Source of the DNA: CAZEPT01 sp964626965
GTDB taxonomy: Bacteria > Patescibacteriota > Minisyncoccia > Phycocordibacterales > UBA9973
DNA length: 64,000 bases
Assembly (NCBI GenBank): GCA_964626965.1
Contig: CAZVHB010000006.1
Span: 5,582 to 69,581 of the forward strand
Reading direction: 5' to 3'
Shown here: positions 24,795-33,899 of the stretch, piece after piece
How the letters are laid out: each line of letters opens with the position of its first letter
Numbering within the stretch: position 1 is the first letter of the stretch
Translations under genes and position numbers: made by a program
The notes under the pieces: model-generated
What the model was told of the DNA's origin: nothing
Seen by the model: the letters and a program-made list of their open reading frames with translations, nothing else
The model's database searches: none

Positions 24795-27233
24795 ATGAAT
24801 ATGGAACAACCTCCAAACCCAGAAGAAGAAAAAACATTTATTGTAGTTGAACAACAAGGAAAAGGGTTCACTGTTGTTGATGAAAACAAAGAACACTATC
24901 TCTGGCAAGACGAACATAGACAAGTACTTTGGACTAAAGATGTAAATGAAGCCCACACCAAAAGAAAAGAACTTCAGAAGAAAGAATTAGAAGAAAGAAC
25001 AAATAAAGAAAACACACCTATGGTGCCAGAAGAACTAGAAGGGAAAGAAGTGGAACTCGTTGCAGAGCAAGAAAAAGATCGAACACTTGCGACACCCCTA
25101 GAAACAGAACTTGAGGTGCTTCGTTATGAAGGATTGACAGTAGACCAAAAATTTGAAGAAGCAAAAAAAAGAGTACACGCAAAAATTGATGCGAATGTTG
25201 CAAAAGCACTTGGACCAACAGATGAAGAAAAACTTGCACAAATTAGAAAAGATATTCTAAAAGATACTTTTAATAAAAGACAGGAACATCTCAAAGATAC
25301 TCTAAAAAAGACACAGCAAGAACAAAACGTAAGTGTCATTACTACACGACAAGCATATACTGATGCGTATGGACAATCAGTTGAAAAAGTAAATGGTTTG
25401 AAGAAACTCGGTTATAAAATTGGAAACTTTTTTGGATTTAACAGGAAAGACGTCTTCACAGAAACAGGAACCAGAGCGGAAGATCTACAAACGCAAGTAA
25501 ATAAAAATGAGTATGAGACAGAAAAAAATAAAACACTCACCGATAGGTTTTCTGAAAAAATGACAAGTGAAAAAGATACTGGGCGTGAGAAAAAAAGAGA
25601 CTGGACTACAGCAGAACTAGAGACACGAGATAGACGATACAAAAATATTCTCAGAAATAAAGGAGGTGAATCATTTTCAAAAGAAAAAGAATTAGAATTT
25701 GTAAAAAGTGAAAACGAAATACTTAACGAAAAAAAGAAAGCTGAATGGGAAACACACAAAAATAAGACCGAAAAATTAATACAAGAAGAAATGGAAATGG
25801 CGAAAGCATATCTAGATCAGAATCCAAAACTCAAGAAAATGCTCGGTAATAAATGGTTCAGACTCGGGGCAACAAGTGTTGGAATAGGTCTCCTTACTGG
25901 AGGAATTGGGAGTGTTGCTTTCTGGGGTTCACGAGCGTTGCGTGTTACAGGTGGAGCACTCGGTGCCGCTGGTGGTAAACTCGTAAGTGATAAACTTATA
26001 AAAACAAAGGAAATCCTAGACAGTAGAGTTTCACAACTTGAAAAAGACTATAAAGACGGCAAATACACAGCAAGTGAATATGACAAACAAAAAGAAAATA
26101 TTGACTTGGAAATTACACGTTGGGAGAGACTCAAGAACCTGATTGTTGTAGGAAGTGGTGTTGGGGTGGGGTATGGTGCAGGATATGCTGATACACATTA
26201 TATTCACCCAACCATGACTGAAACACACGTTGGACAAACAGCACCAGGTCCAGATGGGAACACACCTCAAGGGGATACCCCAACAGTGGTACCCGATGAT
26301 TGGCTCGTACATAAAGGTCAAGGAATCGAACACACATTCATCCGACAAATTGAACACAGCGAACAACTACGGGAATTACTCGGATACAAAGCGGATATGG
26401 ATCTTCATGATTTCGCTGGTAAAGCAGCCCATCAAATGGCACTCTCAAATGGATATGTAGATAATCTTGGACATGAGGTTCGCATCACGAGTGCTGGTAT
26501 TGATAAAGCAGCATATGAATTGCGTATTAATAATGGTGCAATCGAAATCCATGAACACTTTGATGGTAAAGAAATAGAAACACATGCGGGTCACGAAACA
26601 GCGATTGAAAAAAATATCGAAGACACAAAAGCCGAAGGTGGGTACGAAACAATGCATGATGGGTCTCATCATACAACACCCACAACAAAACATATCGCAA
26701 CACTCAAAGCGGAAATAGATAATGCGTATCCAAAAAGAGAGGATTATCAAATGGAAGCGCTTAAACCGTCGCCCGTTCCACCTGCTCATCTTGAACCGAT
26801 TAGAGTAGGGCCAAATGGTGTTATTGGAGCACCAACTGAACCAATAAAAGTAGGGCCGAACGGACCGATTGGGCCACAACCTGAACCGATCAAGGTCAGC
26901 CCAACTGGACCAATCACTCCAGTAGATCCTAACTACCAACCTCGACTTCCTCACACAAACGGTGAACCACGAACATACGGCGACCCAATGCACAATGGGA
27001 GATATCATCCAGCAGAACCTGATGCAGGAAAAAATCAGTACTTAGAATCAAAAAAAGTGAGTTCAGTTGGTGGAAATAGTGCAGGAGAAAACCTAGCACA
27101 AAATAGTGCACCAGCTGGAAAAGATTTCTTTACTATTCTCGCTGAAGCATTTTTTGGAAAAGACACTCCTGAGATACCACAAATGACAGCAACTCCGGGA
27201 GCAGGGTTCGATGATTTATCGAAAGCGGCGTAG
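24795..27233 (+). CDS. Large hypothetical membrane-associated protein with C-terminal proline repeats
   Basis: I do not recognise this protein. The first 350 residues are charged and largely coiled-coil-like. Two glycine-rich hydrophobic segments follow (around LGATSVGIGLLTGGIGSVAFWG and LIVVGSGVGVGYGAGYA), likely membrane-inserted. About 300 residues come after, ending in three tandem 15-residue repeats of the form EPIKVGPNGPIG (nt 26793-26927). The ATG at 24795, rather than 24786, is chosen because TAATATG junctions recur at other coupled genes here. A strong terminator follows. It is probably an envelope protein working with the two preceding gene products. Confidence 0.72.
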   Translation: MNMEQPPNPEEEKTFIVVEQQGKGFTVVDENKEHYLWQDEHRQVLWTKDVNEAHTKRKELQKKELEERTNKENTPMVPEELEGKEVELVAEQEKDRTLATPLETELEVLRYEGLTVDQKFEEAKKRVHAKIDANVAKALGPTDEEKLAQIRKDILKDTFNKRQEHLKDTLKKTQQEQNVSVITTRQAYTDAYGQSVEKVNGLKKLGYKIGNFFGFNRKDVFTETGTRAEDLQTQVNKNEYETEKNKTLTDRFSEKMTSEKDTGREKKRDWTTAELETRDRRYKNILRNKGGESFSKEKELEFVKSENEILNEKKKAEWETHKNKTEKLIQEEMEMAKAYLDQNPKLKKMLGNKWFRLGATSVGIGLLTGGIGSVAFWGSRALRVTGGALGAAGGKLVSDKLIKTKEILDSRVSQLEKDYKDGKYTASEYDKQKENIDLEITRWERLKNLIVVGSGVGVGYGAGYADTHYIHPTMTETHVGQTAPGPDGNTPQGDTPTVVPDDWLVHKGQGIEHTFIRQIEHSEQLRELLGYKADMDLHDFAGKAAHQMALSNGYVDNLGHEVRITSAGIDKAAYELRINNGAIEIHEHFDGKEIETHAGHETAIEKNIEDTKAEGGYETMHDGSHHTTPTTKHIATLKAEIDNAYPKREDYQMEALKPSPVPPAHLEPIRVGPNGVIGAPTEPIKVGPNGPIGPQPEPIKVSPTGPITPVDPNYQPRLPHTNGEPRTYGDPMHNGRYHPAEPDAGKNQYLESKKVSSVGGNSAGENLAQNSAPAGKDFFTILAEAFFGKDTPEIPQMTATPGAGFDDLSKAA

Positions 27234-27271
27234 AAATCTAGTAAGTACAAAGTAGATAGTGGTAAGTAGTG

Positions 27272-27304
27272 AAATGAGCGCGGACCGTAGGTCCGCGCTC
27301 ATTT
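27272..27304. terminator. Terminator of the unknown three-gene operon
   Basis: A perfect 14-bp stem (27272-27285 with 27291-27304), GC-rich core, T-rich tail. Confidence 0.85.
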
Positions 27305-27322
27305 TGTGTTTGTGTTTTGCAT

Positions 27323-27438
27323 TGTCATACCGGGCTTGACCCGGTATCCAGGACTGATTATTTCAAAAATCTAGATTCCGGATCAAGTACCCCAGGGTAT
27401 ACTCTCTTGCAGAGCAATTCACCTCATCCGGAATGACA
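27323..27438. repeat. CCGGAAT-type intergenic repeat, copy B (inverted)
   Basis: It is the same element as 15027-15140 and 29440-29554 but in the opposite orientation: the part containing GTACCCCAGGGTATAC lies to the right, and the element ends CCGGAATGACA at 27438. It sits just before the uvrD promoter. Confidence 0.85.
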
Positions 27439-27472
27439 AAACAAGTTTTGCGCAGTATGCTATACTTTTTCC

Positions 27473-29395
27473 ATGTCATCACTCCTCCTCGGTCTCAACA
27501 GCGAACAACAAAAAGCAGTCACTATGACAGATGGGCCAGTACTCATCGTCGCAGGAGCTGGAGCCGGTAAAACAAAGACCCTTACCACACGTATCGCATA
27601 CCTCATCCAAGAGAAAAAAGTAAATCCAAAAAGCATCTTAGCTATCACCTTTACCAACAAAGCAGCAAAAGAAATGCGTGAACGTGCATATAGTCTCATC
27701 GGAGCACAAGGCTACGACAGTGGACCACTGATCACGACGTTTCACTCACTCGGTGTACAGATACTTCGTGAACAACATACACACCACAATCGTGGAAAAT
27801 ATTTTTCTATTCTCGACAGTGACGATAGTTTGTCGATGATCAAAGAAGCGGTCCGAGAAGCAGGGCTCGACCCAAAACAGTACGAACCAAAAAAATTCCA
27901 AGCAATTATTTCAAGATACAAAGGACGTGGAGTAGATTTTTTTAATTTCAACCAATACATTGAAAGTAGTTTTGATGAACTCACTAAAGACATCTGGGAA
28001 AAGTATGAGAAAAAATTGGAAAAAGAAAAAGCATATGATTTTGATGATCTCCTCTTAAGAACACTCACGATGATGCAGAACAATGCTGAGGTCCGCACCT
28101 ACTACAAAACTCGTTTTGATTATATTCACATAGACGAGTACCAAGACACAAACGGCGTACAGTATGACTTAGTCAAACTCTTCACCAACGAAAAACAAAA
28201 TATCTGTGCAGTGGGGGACACTGATCAAAACATCTACTCTTGGCGTGGGGCGCAGATAAAAAATATGATTCAATTTGAAAAAGATTTTCCAGGTGCAATA
28301 CTTATTTTTCTTGAACAAAACTATCGCTCCACTGACGTGATCCTCTCTGCAGCAAATGCGGTGATAGAAAAAAATGAAATGCGTATTCCAAAAAATCTCT
28401 TTACTGATAAAACCGCAGGAGACAAGATAACCGTCGCAGAACTCTACAGTGAACGCGATGAAGCAGAGTACGTTGTCGACAGTATTGTCGAACTTTGGGA
28501 CAGTGGCGTACAACCAGAAGATATTGCAATACTCTATCGAGCAAATTTTCAGTCTCGTATTTTTGAAGAATATTTAATAGACCGAGGTATTCACTACACG
28601 ATGACCGGAACAAAATTCTACGAACGAAAAGAAATCAAAGATATCCTCTCATATATTCGTGCTGCGCAAAACCCAGAATCTTGGACTGATATAAAAAGAT
28701 GTATCAATACACCAGCGAGAGGAATAGGGAAAACAACAGTTCTTAAACTCCTCGAAGGAAAACGTGATGAGCTTCCACCAAAAGCACGAGGGGATGTGGA
28801 TCAATTTTTCAGATTACTTGAAAGAATAAACACACTCATCCAAACAGAAAAACCAAGTGAAGTAGTCCGGCAAGTACTCACTCTCTCTGGTATCTATGAA
28901 TTTTATGATGACAAAACAGAAGAAGGGACTACACGAAGAGAAAACCTCGAAGAGTTGGTAACACTCGCAAAAGGGCATGATGAAGTCGAAGAAGGGATGA
29001 TGCGATTCTTGGAAAATGCATCACTCCATAGCGACCAAGATACACTCGACGACGACAAAAACAAGAAAGGGGTACGACTAATGACAGTCCATGCCGCAAA
29101 AGGACTTGAATTTCATTGTGTTTTTGTTGTTGGACTTGAACACGGGCTCTTTCCACACGAACGTGACAGTAGAGTCAAAAAAGAAGATCAAGAAGAAGAG
29201 CGTCGACTATTTTATGTCGCACTGACTCGTGCAAAAGAATTACTCTACCTCACCTACGCAACAACACGAACTATCTTTGGAATGCGTGGAGTGCAGACCC
29301 CATCAGAATTTCTCTATGACATACCAATAGATCTTATCAAACAAGCAAAGAGAAAAGATCCTCCACAAACCGGAACTGTGATATATATAGACTAG
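27473..29395 (+). CDS. pcrA: UvrD/PcrA-type superfamily 1 DNA helicase
   Basis: This 3'-5' helicase acts in repair and in clearing replication obstacles. The 640-aa protein has the Q motif and Walker A (AGAGAGKTKTL), motif Ia (AITFTNKAAKEMRER), DEYQDTN (motif II), GDTDQNIYSWRGA (motif III), QNYRST (motif IV), VRLMTVHAAKGLEF (motif V) and RRLFYVALTRAK (motif VI). It is about 80 residues shorter than PcrA, missing the C-terminal extension. TATACT lies exactly 6 nt before the ATG, so the mRNA is probably leaderless. uvrD is an equally valid name. Confidence 0.94.
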   Translation: MSSLLLGLNSEQQKAVTMTDGPVLIVAGAGAGKTKTLTTRIAYLIQEKKVNPKSILAITFTNKAAKEMRERAYSLIGAQGYDSGPLITTFHSLGVQILREQHTHHNRGKYFSILDSDDSLSMIKEAVREAGLDPKQYEPKKFQAIISRYKGRGVDFFNFNQYIESSFDELTKDIWEKYEKKLEKEKAYDFDDLLLRTLTMMQNNAEVRTYYKTRFDYIHIDEYQDTNGVQYDLVKLFTNEKQNICAVGDTDQNIYSWRGAQIKNMIQFEKDFPGAILIFLEQNYRSTDVILSAANAVIEKNEMRIPKNLFTDKTAGDKITVAELYSERDEAEYVVDSIVELWDSGVQPEDIAILYRANFQSRIFEEYLIDRGIHYTMTGTKFYERKEIKDILSYIRAAQNPESWTDIKRCINTPARGIGKTTVLKLLEGKRDELPPKARGDVDQFFRLLERINTLIQTEKPSEVVRQVLTLSGIYEFYDDKTEEGTTRRENLEELVTLAKGHDEVEEGMMRFLENASLHSDQDTLDDDKNKKGVRLMTVHAAKGLEFHCVFVVGLEHGLFPHERDSRVKKEDQEEERRLFYVALTRAKELLYLTYATTRTIFGMRGVQTPSEFLYDIPIDLIKQAKRKDPPQTGTVIYID

Positions 29396-29439
29396 GATTG
29401 GCGCACCCTTTTTGAAGTATCTTTCTTGTGTGCGTGCAG

Positions 29440-29554
29440 TGTCATTCCGGATGAGGTGAATTGCTCTGCAAGAGAGTATACCCTGGGGTACTTGATCCGG
29501 AATCCAGAAATAACCACATAAAAATATAGATTCCGGATCAAGTCCGGAATGACA
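29440..29554. repeat. CCGGAAT-type intergenic repeat, copy C
   Basis: The element runs from TGTCATTCCGGATGAGG to CCGGAATGACA. It shares its left 70 bp almost base for base with copy E at 60105 and, inverted, with copy B at 27323. Confidence 0.85.
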
Positions 29555-29605
29555 AAAAAAGAAAACTTAAATCATAAAAATTTTGGCGGATAAAAAACAA
29601 AAAAG

Positions 29606-30466
29606 ATGAAACACCAAAAAGACTACAAAAAAATAAGAGGGGTTAAAATAAGCACAGAAGGTGACGAAACAAAACACCGAGCAAAAAAATCTCTTGGACA
29701 AAATTTCCTGACCTCGACAGGAGCATTGAATAAAATTGTCGGAGCTGGAAACCTTACAGAAAAAAGTACTGTTCTTGAAATCGGACCAGGAAAGGGGGCA
29801 CTGACAAAAAAACTTCTTGAAACCGGCGCAACTGTTTTTGCTATTGAGAAAGATCGTGATCTGATTCCATACCTGTCAGAACTCTTTCAAGACTCCATAC
29901 AGAAAAAAAAGTTCATCTTGATCGAAGGGGACATACTCACTACTGATCTAGAAAAAATAGGACTGGGTACAGGAAAACATAAAAAATACAATGTTATTGC
30001 AAATATCCCATACTATATTACAGGAGAAATCATCCGTCTCTTTCTGGAGAAAGAGACAAAACCAGAGGTAGTAGTATTTCTAGTCCAAAAAGAAGTCGCA
30101 GAACGCATCGTCTGTAAGGACAAAAAAGAAAGTGTTCTGTCACTTTCAATCAAAGCCTATGGAACACCAGCATATATTGCGACTGTTCCACGCGGCGCCT
30201 TTGCACCAAGCCCAAAGGTAGACTCTGCTATTGTGCAAATAATCATTGATAAAAAAGGATTTAAAAACAAAATGGAAGAAAGTATTTTCTTTACACTCAT
30301 AAAAACAGGCTTTAAAGCCAAGCGTAAAAAAGCTTTCTCAAACATCCTTCCATTATTTCAAAAAGAAACACTCGAAAAATTCTTCACGACACACAAAATT
30401 GATATAAACACACGACCAGAACAAATACCATTTGAAATCTGGCTAGAACTCTCTTCTGTAGTATAA
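29606..30466 (+). CDS. rsmA: 16S rRNA dimethyladenosine transferase
   Basis: RsmA (KsgA) dimethylates two adjacent adenines near the 3' end of 16S rRNA as a ribosome maturation checkpoint. The 286-aa protein shows KKSLGQNFL, the SAM motif VLEIGPGKGALTKKLL, ANIPYYIT (catalytic NIPY), and PRGAFAPSPKVDSAIV. There is a basic N-terminal extension of about 25 residues before the core. The stop codon lies inside the 23-bp stem of its terminator. Confidence 0.95.
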   Translation: MKHQKDYKKIRGVKISTEGDETKHRAKKSLGQNFLTSTGALNKIVGAGNLTEKSTVLEIGPGKGALTKKLLETGATVFAIEKDRDLIPYLSELFQDSIQKKKFILIEGDILTTDLEKIGLGTGKHKKYNVIANIPYYITGEIIRLFLEKETKPEVVVFLVQKEVAERIVCKDKKESVLSLSIKAYGTPAYIATVPRGAFAPSPKVDSAIVQIIIDKKGFKNKMEESIFFTLIKTGFKAKRKKAFSNILPLFQKETLEKFFTTHKIDINTRPEQIPFEIWLELSSVV

Positions 30467-30509
30467 AAAATAGGAGGGGCGCCTACGGCGCCCCTCCTAT
30501 TTTTTATAC
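30461..30509. terminator. Terminator of rsmA with the stop codon inside the stem
   Basis: A perfect 23-bp stem (30461-30483 with 30487-30509) with a TAC triloop. The rsmA TAA at 30464-30466 is part of the left arm. Confidence 0.9.
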
Positions 30510-30559
30510 TGTGAACTCATTATTCACAATTCCAAACAGAGCTGTGATACAATATATGC

Positions 30560-31438
30560 ATGACAAATCGCAATCTATTACCAAGTAAAAAATTCTTAAA
30601 AACACTTGGTGGAATTATCCTCCTCATTCTCATTATTATACTTATTGGTAGTATTGCTAATAAAAAAACATTATATAAACAGAACCTCACAGGAAAAGTT
30701 GTGGTAGTTGACGATGTACTTGATGTAGACACAGACAAAGACGGACTCAAAGACTGGGAAGAAAATTTATGGGGGACCGACCCGCAACGACCAGATTCAG
30801 ATAATGATGGAATAAGTGATGCCGATGAAATTAGAAAAATACAAGAATTTTTAATTGATACAGGAAAAGATAACCCTGACGCTCCTCAAAATGACAAGAC
30901 CAAAACTGGAGCACTTACTCGTGATATTATGACGATTGCTGCAGCAATTAGTCAAAGTGGCCCAGTAACCAAAGAAAGTAGTGATGCAATCACGACTGAG
31001 ATTGCTAATTACCTTGAAAAAAGAAACTCTGCACAATACACAGTGAAAGATATTATTATTACAGAAAATGCAACAGAAAAACAAAAAATTGCTTACCTGA
31101 CACTCATTAAAAAAAGTGCAGAACGAACTCCTCTCTCTCAAGCAGATGTTACACTCATAGAGAACTACGAAGTGAACATGGATTCCGGAAATATGCTCCC
31201 TTATACAACGACAGCAGATAAATTTAAAAAAGAACTTGATATTGTTAAAAAAATTCCAGCTCCAGAACAATACATCACAGCACATCTCCTCTATATAAAT
31301 GCACTCGAAGGATTGCAATCCTTCTATCGTGATCTCGCACTACAAGATGAAGACCCTGCTCGTGCACTCGGAGCATTTTTATCAGCTGAGTCTGTTTTTG
31401 ACGGGTACCAAAAAGTGCTTGAACTTATGCAGAATTAA
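30560..31438 (+). CDS. Membrane-anchored protein with thrombospondin type-3-like calcium motifs
   Basis: One N-terminal membrane segment (GGIILLILIIILIGSIA, about 14-30) is followed by aspartate-rich motifs DVDTDKDGLKDWEE and DSDNDGISDADE (about 57-92), typical calcium-binding loops of TSP type-3 repeats. About 190 helical residues follow that I do not recognise. The bulk would lie outside the membrane. TACAAT is 6 nt before the ATG. The gene precedes the large secreted protein by 14 nt and appears to start the T4SS-like region. Confidence 0.75.
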   Translation: MTNRNLLPSKKFLKTLGGIILLILIIILIGSIANKKTLYKQNLTGKVVVVDDVLDVDTDKDGLKDWEENLWGTDPQRPDSDNDGISDADEIRKIQEFLIDTGKDNPDAPQNDKTKTGALTRDIMTIAAAISQSGPVTKESSDAITTEIANYLEKRNSAQYTVKDIIITENATEKQKIAYLTLIKKSAERTPLSQADVTLIENYEVNMDSGNMLPYTTTADKFKKELDIVKKIPAPEQYITAHLLYINALEGLQSFYRDLALQDEDPARALGAFLSAESVFDGYQKVLELMQN

Positions 31439-31452
31439 AATATAATTATAGT

Positions 31453-33849
31453 ATGAAAAAAATCCTTGCTTCTCTTCTCATCATCACGGTCCTCTGTGGA
31501 AATTTAGCAGTGTTTGCAACACCAAAGAAAGCAGAAGCATTCTGGGGTTTCGGAGATATTAGTTTTGACCCACCGACAACTGTTCAAGCAGGAGGAACAT
31601 ATGTGAATGTTGCAAAACAAGTTGTTGGAGAAATTTTAAAAAAAGTTTTGAAGCGACTTGCAAATAAAGTTCTCAATAAAATGCTCAAAAAGACAGTTAA
31701 CTGGGCCCTCACTGGATTTGGCCCTTGGGAAGCAGGAGGAAATGCAGGTGGTCAACCATTCTATGTACAAAACTCGGATTCGTTAATGAAAAATATTAAA
31801 GACCAAGAGCTCATTAAAACTATTCAAGGGATTCAAGACAGTTGTAAAAATAATGATGGAAATGGTGGTTGTCCATACGGAAAAGATCTCGCTCGTTCTC
31901 TTGTGAAAGAAGCTATCTCTGGGGGGCAATACCACCAACAACAATTTGATCTTGATAAGTACTCATCAACTTGGCAAGAATTTGCTAATGTTTCAAACCC
32001 ACAAGGATTTTCTCAAGGGGGAGGGTGGCAAACTTGGGAAGGAATGAATAGTAATCCAAACAATACACCATTTGGTGCATACCTTACAACAGCGTTTAAG
32101 GTATCAGAAAAACAACAAGCAGGGGTTGGAAAACAACAGCAAGAACTCGCGAACAACAATGGATTCCTGTCACTGCGAAAATGTGTCGCGTACGAATACG
32201 GAAAAGAACCAACTTCAGAAATAGATTTTTCACTTTTTGGTAAAAAAGGTAATACTCAAACAATTGATGACCTTGGAAATGGAAACACTGATCCCGTTTT
32301 CACTACACAAGGAGAAGAACCTACTACCATAACAAGTGATCTACCCCCAGGACAAAGTGGTGGTATTAGCACTACTGGTCTTTCAGGAGCAGGAAGTACG
32401 ACAGGCGCATACACAGGAGGAACAGGTACATCGAGTGAAGACTATGGTATCTCAAACGGAACCGGTAATGCATACAATGACTTTTTTGGAAGCACCTACG
32501 CACTTCCAGGTATGACCGTGGATAACTGTACGAGGTATGAAGTTACTACTCCTGGTGCGATTGCAAAAGAACAACTCGGAAAAGTTCTCACTTCAACTAT
32601 TGATAAACAAATTGCTGATTCAACAACAGGAAATACACTCCTCGACTCACTGGTTGATATGGCAGCGGTGTTCGTAGAACAAGGCCTCGACAAGCTCATC
32701 ACCAAAGCAACAACAAAGAAAGGAGATCAGCAAATATATGCTGGCGGAATCGAAGGAGGAGATGTGACGTATCTTGGTGCAGGAAACGGAGCAAATACTG
32801 ACAGTGCATGGTATTCAGAAAATGGAAAAGATCCAATAGTTATTCAAGATCCATACGATCCAAAAAAACTACACCCAGATCTTATAGAAGGAATAAAATA
32901 CACAGAGTTAGAATTAGAACAGATTGATATTATTCTTGAAATGCTCCGAGCTCAACCTCAAATGTACAAACAACTTGACGAGTGTCTACCAGGACCAGAC
33001 TTTGGATGGGAACAAAGACTCAAAGATGAATTTAGTCGTTCTACAAAAAGACTCGACAAGAAATCACAGAAAGATAATAAAAAAGGGGATAAAGCCCAAG
33101 AAGCAATTGCGCGTCTTGAACGACTCCGTGATCAAGAAATCTCCAAAACAAAACTCGCTATGCTCAAGGTCATCCCAAATTCAATTCCAATCCTTGGGAA
33201 AATGACTACGATCACAAACCTCGCGTCAGACATCAGACAAGCTGAACAAAAACTTGTAAGTAAAACCTCAGCGCTCGCAATACTCACCGCAATAGAAGAG
33301 AGTCTCGCATCAGAATCTATGACTAATTTTGAACTCGTCGAACTCAAGAAACAATACGCAGGAATTATGAACTCTGTTTCAAAAGAAGAAACACTTGAGG
33401 ACACATTAGAAGATAAGCAAAGAATAGCAGCTGATATATTTACATCGTTCGATTGGTCTAACCCAAAGTCACTTATCTCAAAATGTGTTGAGGGAAGAAA
33501 AACTGTAAGTGATCAAATGATTGGTGAAGACTTAGGTGAAACTCTCTACTGTATCTGGCAGACACACGATAATCACACATCCAAAGATGTTCCAAATCTT
33601 CTCTTCGCAGGAACAGGTCTTATCGGTGCAGTTGGTACGACAGGTGGAGGAACATTTAATGTAACCACAAAAACATTCGGAGCTGGCTCATCGCCATATG
33701 ACGCAGGAAGAAGTGTTCAAATATGGGTTGGGAATGAATACACCCAAGACGAATCACCATTTGACAGTGGAGGTAAAGATTCAGAATTTAATGTCGATTG
33801 TAACAAATACTATCGAGCATCGCTCTCTGTCTACGAAGATTCAAAATAA
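31453..33849 (+). CDS. Large secreted hypothetical protein, 798 aa, of the T4SS-like cluster
   Basis: A signal peptide (LLIITVLCGNLAVFATPKKAEA) leads into an exported protein with an early lysine-rich amphipathic stretch (VVGEILKKVLKRLANKVLN), a Gly/Ser/Thr-rich linker (about 270-340) and a helical region near 480-660. Scattered cysteines could form disulfides. I do not recognise a named domain. Position beside VirB6-like, PrgI and VirB4 genes suggests an extracytoplasmic part of that apparatus. TATAAT lies 6 nt before the ATG, so it may also be transcribed independently. Confidence 0.72.
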   Translation: MKKILASLLIITVLCGNLAVFATPKKAEAFWGFGDISFDPPTTVQAGGTYVNVAKQVVGEILKKVLKRLANKVLNKMLKKTVNWALTGFGPWEAGGNAGGQPFYVQNSDSLMKNIKDQELIKTIQGIQDSCKNNDGNGGCPYGKDLARSLVKEAISGGQYHQQQFDLDKYSSTWQEFANVSNPQGFSQGGGWQTWEGMNSNPNNTPFGAYLTTAFKVSEKQQAGVGKQQQELANNNGFLSLRKCVAYEYGKEPTSEIDFSLFGKKGNTQTIDDLGNGNTDPVFTTQGEEPTTITSDLPPGQSGGISTTGLSGAGSTTGAYTGGTGTSSEDYGISNGTGNAYNDFFGSTYALPGMTVDNCTRYEVTTPGAIAKEQLGKVLTSTIDKQIADSTTGNTLLDSLVDMAAVFVEQGLDKLITKATTKKGDQQIYAGGIEGGDVTYLGAGNGANTDSAWYSENGKDPIVIQDPYDPKKLHPDLIEGIKYTELELEQIDIILEMLRAQPQMYKQLDECLPGPDFGWEQRLKDEFSRSTKRLDKKSQKDNKKGDKAQEAIARLERLRDQEISKTKLAMLKVIPNSIPILGKMTTITNLASDIRQAEQKLVSKTSALAILTAIEESLASESMTNFELVELKKQYAGIMNSVSKEETLEDTLEDKQRIAADIFTSFDWSNPKSLISKCVEGRKTVSDQMIGEDLGETLYCIWQTHDNHTSKDVPNLLFAGTGLIGAVGTTGGGTFNVTTKTFGAGSSPYDAGRSVQIWVGNEYTQDESPFDSGGKDSEFNVDCNKYYRASLSVYEDSK

Positions 33850-33860
33850 GAAGATACTAA

Positions 33861-33897
33861 ATAAAAAGAACCGCGACACTGTCGCGGTTCTTTTTAT
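33861..33897. terminator. Bidirectional terminator between convergent genes
   Basis: A perfect 17-bp stem (33861-33877 with 33881-33897) with a 3-nt loop and flanking A/T runs. Confidence 0.9.
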
Positions 33898-33899
33898 TC

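Noticed and set aside
26445..27008. 187-codon minus-strand frame within the 24795 gene
   Set aside because: It is antisense to a gene with clear coding structure, rich in Trp, Cys and Phe, and has no promoter; a shadow frame.
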